From the NCBI RefSeq assembly GCF_002869745.1, contig NZ_PNOS01000030.1, forward strand, positions 1 to 61,506: 61,506 nt of DNA, read 5' to 3'. Position 1 is the first letter of the stretch; every line of letters starts with the position of its first letter. The DNA is from Oceaniglobus roseus. GTDB lineage: Bacteria; Pseudomonadota; Alphaproteobacteria; Rhodobacterales; Rhodobacteraceae. This document shows positions 59,036 to 61,506 of this stretch, one piece after another. Under the pieces are notes generated by a model. It had not been told where the DNA came from. It did not search any database and was given only the letters and a program-made list of their open reading frames with translations. The position numbers were made by a program, and so were the translations under genes.

Positions 59036-59440
59036 TCAGTCCCGGCCCGTCACCGTCAGCTCGCGGTATCCCGTCGCCGGATCCACGACCCGCCGGAACG
59101 TCACGCCGTCCAGCACCCCGAGCACGATCTCCGCCGTCGTGCGCACCGTCGCCCCCTCCAGCAGATGCCCCCCTGTGACGACCCCGGAGGCATCGCTCAC
59201 CGCGACGTGCAGGTGCGCCCCGTCGGGGGAAAAGGTGCCTGACAGCGCCACGATCTCCAGCGGCTCCGCCAGCACCAGCGCCGAGTCCCGCCCCGCCGGA
59301 CGCAGCCGCACGTTCGAGAGGCTCCCGACGGCGGCGGCCAGGAACCCCGCCGCCGCCCCGGATTTCGCAAAGGCCGCTTCCAGTCCGCCGCGCAGGTCCT
59401 CCCCCGGACCCAGGCGAAAGGCGTGGAAGACGGCCGCCAC
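59036..59440 (-). CDS. PPC/DUF296 domain protein
   Basis: A 134-residue single-domain protein of the PPC (DUF296) family, found in plant AT-hook proteins and in bacteria as stand-alone trimers. Features are FRLGPGEDLRGGLEAAFAKS, AAGFLAAAVGSLSNVRLRPA, EIVALSGTFSPDGAHLHVAV and GGHLLEGATVRTTAEIVLG; the His residues in HLHVAV and GGHL resemble a metal site. The gene lies five bases after the aldolase gene, so both may be one unit. Function unknown. Confidence 0.82.
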   Translation of the reverse strand: MAAVFHAFRLGPGEDLRGGLEAAFAKSGAAAGFLAAAVGSLSNVRLRPAGRDSALVLAEPLEIVALSGTFSPDGAHLHVAVSDASGVVTGGHLLEGATVRTTAEIVLGVLDGVTFRRVVDPATGYRELTVTGRD

Positions 59441-59445
59441 GGGGC

Positions 59446-60375
59446 CTATTCGGCGCCCTTGTAGATGTTCACCAGCTTGTCGAGCATCGCCAGCGCATCC
59501 TCGCGCGAGCGCTGGAACGAGTTCCGCCCGATGATCGAGCCGTTGCCGCCGCCGTCGCGGATCGCGCGGGCATCCTCGTAGACCGAGTCCTCGCCCTTCT
59601 TCGCACCGCCCGAGAAGACGATGATCCGCCGCCCGTCGAAGGCCGACTGGACGCAGTGCTTCACCCGCGCCGCCTGGGTCGCGACGTCGATGCCCTGCTC
59701 CTCGTAGACCTTCTTCGCCTCGGGCAGCATCAGATGGTCGGTGCCGAGCTTGATCTTGATGATGTGCGCGCCCAGCAGCGCCGCCATGTGGGCGGCATAG
59801 GCGGCGACGTCGATGGCCGTCTCGCCCTCCTTGGTCACGCCCTCGCCGCGGGGATAGGACCAGATCACGGTGGCGACGCCCTTCGCGGCCGCCTCCTTCC
59901 GCATCTCGACGATCTCCTCCATCATGTCGATCGCCATGTCCGACCCGGGATAGATGGTGAAGCCGATGGCCGCGCAGCCGAGCCTGAGCGCATCGTCGAC
60001 CGAGGCCGTGACCGCCTGGTTCTTGCCGGCCGTCCCCGACATCAGCGAGTTGGCCGAGTTGACCTTCAGGATCGTCGGGATCTGCCCTGCGAAGGTGTCG
60101 GCCCCGGCCTCCAGCGGCCCGAGCGGCGCGGCATAGGCGTTCAGCCCCGCGTCGATGGCCAGCTGGTAGTGGTAATGCGGGTCATAGGCCGGGGGGTTCG
60201 GCGCGAAGGACCGGGCGGGACCATGCTCGAAGCCCTGGTCGACGGGCAGGATGATCATCTTGCCGGTGCCCTTCAGCCGCCCGTGCATGAGCATCTGGCA
60301 CAGCTTTGCCTTCACCCCCGGCGTTTCGCCTTCGTAGTTGCCGAGGATCTGCTTGACGACGCGCGACGCTTTCAT
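59446..60375 (-). CDS. class I fructose-bisphosphate aldolase (DhnA/FbaB type)
   Basis: A 309-residue DeoC/LacD-fold aldolase for glycolysis and gluconeogenesis, converting fructose-1,6-bisphosphate to triose phosphates. MIILPVDQGFEHGPARSF, AIGFTIYPGSDMAIDMMEE and VIWSYPRGEGVTKEGE are typical. The Schiff-base Lys is expected in AHIIKIKLGTDHLM, and IIVFSGGAKKGEDSVYED and NGSIIGRNSFQRSREDAL form the phosphate-binding end. The gene starts 244 bases from the next gene, a gap that contains repeat copy D and two hairpins. Confidence 0.92.
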   Translation of the reverse strand: MKASRVVKQILGNYEGETPGVKAKLCQMLMHGRLKGTGKMIILPVDQGFEHGPARSFAPNPPAYDPHYHYQLAIDAGLNAYAAPLGPLEAGADTFAGQIPTILKVNSANSLMSGTAGKNQAVTASVDDALRLGCAAIGFTIYPGSDMAIDMMEEIVEMRKEAAAKGVATVIWSYPRGEGVTKEGETAIDVAAYAAHMAALLGAHIIKIKLGTDHLMLPEAKKVYEEQGIDVATQAARVKHCVQSAFDGRRIIVFSGGAKKGEDSVYEDARAIRDGGGNGSIIGRNSFQRSREDALAMLDKLVNIYKGAE

Positions 60376-60495
60376 GGGGGCTCCTTCCCGAGATTTCCGT
60401 TTGCCCGTGGTTACGCAACCCCGCGCCCCCTGTCCATGTTGGTGGCGCTAACAGCCCGAAAACAGGCCCTTACCACCGAAAACGCGGCGCTTTCC

Positions 60496-60564
60496 CATCT
60501 TTGCTTCTTAAATATCCTCAGGGGGACGAGGCACGGATGTGCCGAGGGGGGCGGAACGCCCCCC
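60496..60564 (-). repeat. dispersed intergenic element, copy D, with hairpins
   Basis: Read on the minus strand, two hairpins (GGGGGGCG/CGCCCCCC at 60546-60564 and GGCAC/GTGCC at 60530-60543) precede CCCCCTGAGGATATTT and then AAGAAGCAAAGATG (core 60496-60517). Orientation follows transcription of the upstream Ala-rich gene, as for copies B and C relative to their upstream genes. Confidence 0.6.
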
Positions 60565-60586
60565 ACGCCCGAAGGGCAGATGGGAC

Positions 60587-60610
60587 AAGGCCCCGCCCCG
60601 GCGGGGCCTT
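60587..60610 (-). terminator. terminator-like hairpin after the Ala-rich gene
   Basis: AAGGCCCCGC and GCGGGGCCTT form a perfect 10-bp stem with a 4-base loop, ten bases past the stop codon. The T-run on the minus strand is short (TTG). Confidence 0.55.
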
Positions 60611-60619
60611 TCCGATGGA

Positions 60620-61506
60620 TCACTCCCGTGCCGCGCCGAAGCGGGCGGGCAGGTCCTGGCCGATCCAGGCCTGCATGGCGAGCGTCGCGGCCGCGTCCTC
60701 GGCCGCGCTCCACGCCGTCCGGCCGTCGGCATCGGCACGCCGCACCCGTTCGTCGATCGTCTCGAGGATGTCCGCGCCCTCCGCGTCGCCGGCCGCCTTG
60801 GCGAGGATCGCCCAGAGCGCCGCGATGGAATAGGAGCGGATGCGGCCGATGCCCGACAGCCGCATCGCCGCCTCCTCGCGCATCAGCGCCACCTTCTCCA
60901 GCGCCGCGATCGGGTGCTGCACGTCGCCGACGGCGGCGGATTGCAGATCCAGCACCTCGGCGAAGGACAGCCGCCCCTCCAGCCGGTCGAGCAGCGCCGC
61001 CGCCCCGGCATTCCTCGCCTGCCCGGCGGTCAGCGCGAAGCCGTAGGCCGCGGCGGGTTCCGTCTCCTCCAGCGCCCGGGCCAGCGTCAGCGCCGCCGCG
61101 CCGTTGCCCTCCCGCGCCAGGGGTTCGAGCAGACGACGCCCGGCCGCGAGGCTCCTCGGCGCGCCCTCGCCGGTGACGAGCGCGGTGCCGACCCGGGCAA
61201 GGGTGTCGGCATCGAGGTCCGACGCGCCCTCGCCCAAGGCCTGCGACACCAGCGCGGCGGGCAGGGCGGCGCGGCCCGGGGCAGGGGCCAGCGAGACCAC
61301 CGGGCGCAGGTCGTCGAAGGCGGCGCGGGCGTCGTCCGCGTAGCGCTCGAAGTCGAGGAAGACGTCGTCGTCCCGCGGATACCCGGTCTCGAGCACGATC
61401 CGGTCGGGCGACGCAAGGAAGGCCGGGACCGCGGCAAGCATCGAGTCGAGGAACGCCTGCTGCGCCTCGCTCAGCGGCGGGGCCTCGGCGGGCGGGGCAG
61501 ACGGGG
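60620..61506 (-). CDS. Ala-rich helical protein of unknown function, 5' end outside the window
   Basis: The frame is open to the right edge, so the true start lies beyond base 61506; an internal ATG at 61441 is probably not the start because the upstream codons continue (APPLSEAQQAFLDSMLAAVP). At least 294 residues are visible. The sequence is mostly helical and alanine-rich, with loosely repeated units such as LEPLAREGNGAAALTLARAL and ALTAGQARNAGAAALLDRLE that suggest TPR or Sel1-like repeats. There is no membrane segment. I do not recognise a named family. Confidence 0.65.
   Translation of the reverse strand, partial: PSAPPAEAPPLSEAQQAFLDSMLAAVPAFLASPDRIVLETGYPRDDDVFLDFERYADDARAAFDDLRPVVSLAPAPGRAALPAALVSQALGEGASDLDADTLARVGTALVTGEGAPRSLAAGRRLLEPLAREGNGAAALTLARALEETEPAAAYGFALTAGQARNAGAAALLDRLEGRLSFAEVLDLQSAAVGDVQHPIAALEKVALMREEAAMRLSGIGRIRSYSIAALWAILAKAAGDAEGADILETIDERVRRADADGRTAWSAAEDAAATLAMQAWIGQDLPARFGAARE

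Noticed and set aside
1-61506. CRISPR arrays, tRNA or rRNA genes, insertion sequences
   Set aside because: No regularly spaced repeats, cloverleaf-type sequences, rRNA segments, transposase genes or terminal inverted repeats were seen in the gaps.

Overview
The window is high-GC DNA from an alphaproteobacterium of the order Rhodobacterales (Rhodobacter/Roseobacter group). The evidence is a complete RcGTA-type gene transfer agent (GTA) cluster, the order pdhA-pdhB-(small gene)-pdhC with lipoyl domains on both E1-beta and E2, a bL9 with a long acidic tail, and the gene families present. The genus cannot be fixed from this sequence. I see no rRNA, tRNA, CRISPR array, insertion sequence or integrase.

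Layout. 1-2.9 kb: the 5' part of a Gly-rich DUF533-like gene, a CPA1-type Na+/H+ antiporter and a CaiB/BaiF CoA-transferase, all on the minus strand. 3.1-5.5 kb: pxpABC, the three-gene 5-oxoprolinase, on the plus strand. 5.5-9.7 kb (minus): a 4-hydroxybenzoate/protocatechuate operon, pobA-pcaC-pcaH-pcaG, followed by a beta-keto acid cleavage enzyme (BKACE) and a hotdog thioesterase, suggesting an unusual end to the beta-ketoadipate branch. 9.9-19.1 kb (minus): a nine-gene catabolic operon that looks undescribed. It encodes a fumarylpyruvate-hydrolase-like protein, a 4,5-dihydroxyphthalate-decarboxylase-like protein, TctCBA uptake, an LVIVD-repeat protein, OsmC, and a two-subunit molybdenum hydroxylase. 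A GntR/FCD regulator is transcribed divergently from it, with candidate operators between. 20.0-24.4 kb (plus): a NitT/TauT-type ABC importer with two permease genes, then an SDR dehydrogenase.

24.7-37.9 kb is mostly core genome: trigger factor, a class III cyclase fused to an FHA domain, a DedA-type membrane protein, rpsF-rpsR-rplI, a two-helix membrane protein of unknown function, YceI, RidA, a cytochrome b561-YceI fusion, and the fatty-acid synthesis run fabD-fabG-acpP-fabF with mltG attached. 38.0-51.9 kb is the GTA structural cluster, g1 to g15 with g10.1, in tight head-to-tail order and with every frame open. It covers packaging, prohead, neck, tail tube, short tape measure, baseplate and hub. 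It has no g3.5, integrase, replication or lysis gene. A strong sigma-70-like promoter precedes it, and a terminator-like hairpin lies in the leader. cysE follows on the same strand.

52.9-57.2 kb (minus): ftsB-like, pdhA, pdhB, a 78-codon gene and pdhC. 57.4-59.0 kb (plus): an AidB-like acyl-CoA dehydrogenase. 59.0-61.5 kb (minus): a PPC/DUF296 protein, a DhnA-type class I fructose-bisphosphate aldolase, and an Ala-rich protein that runs off the window. Four copies of a short intergenic element (core reading GGATATTT..GAAGCAAAGATG) sit at about 30.05, 33.84, 52.90 and 60.51 kb, usually next to GC-rich hairpins; they are the main repeat in the window.
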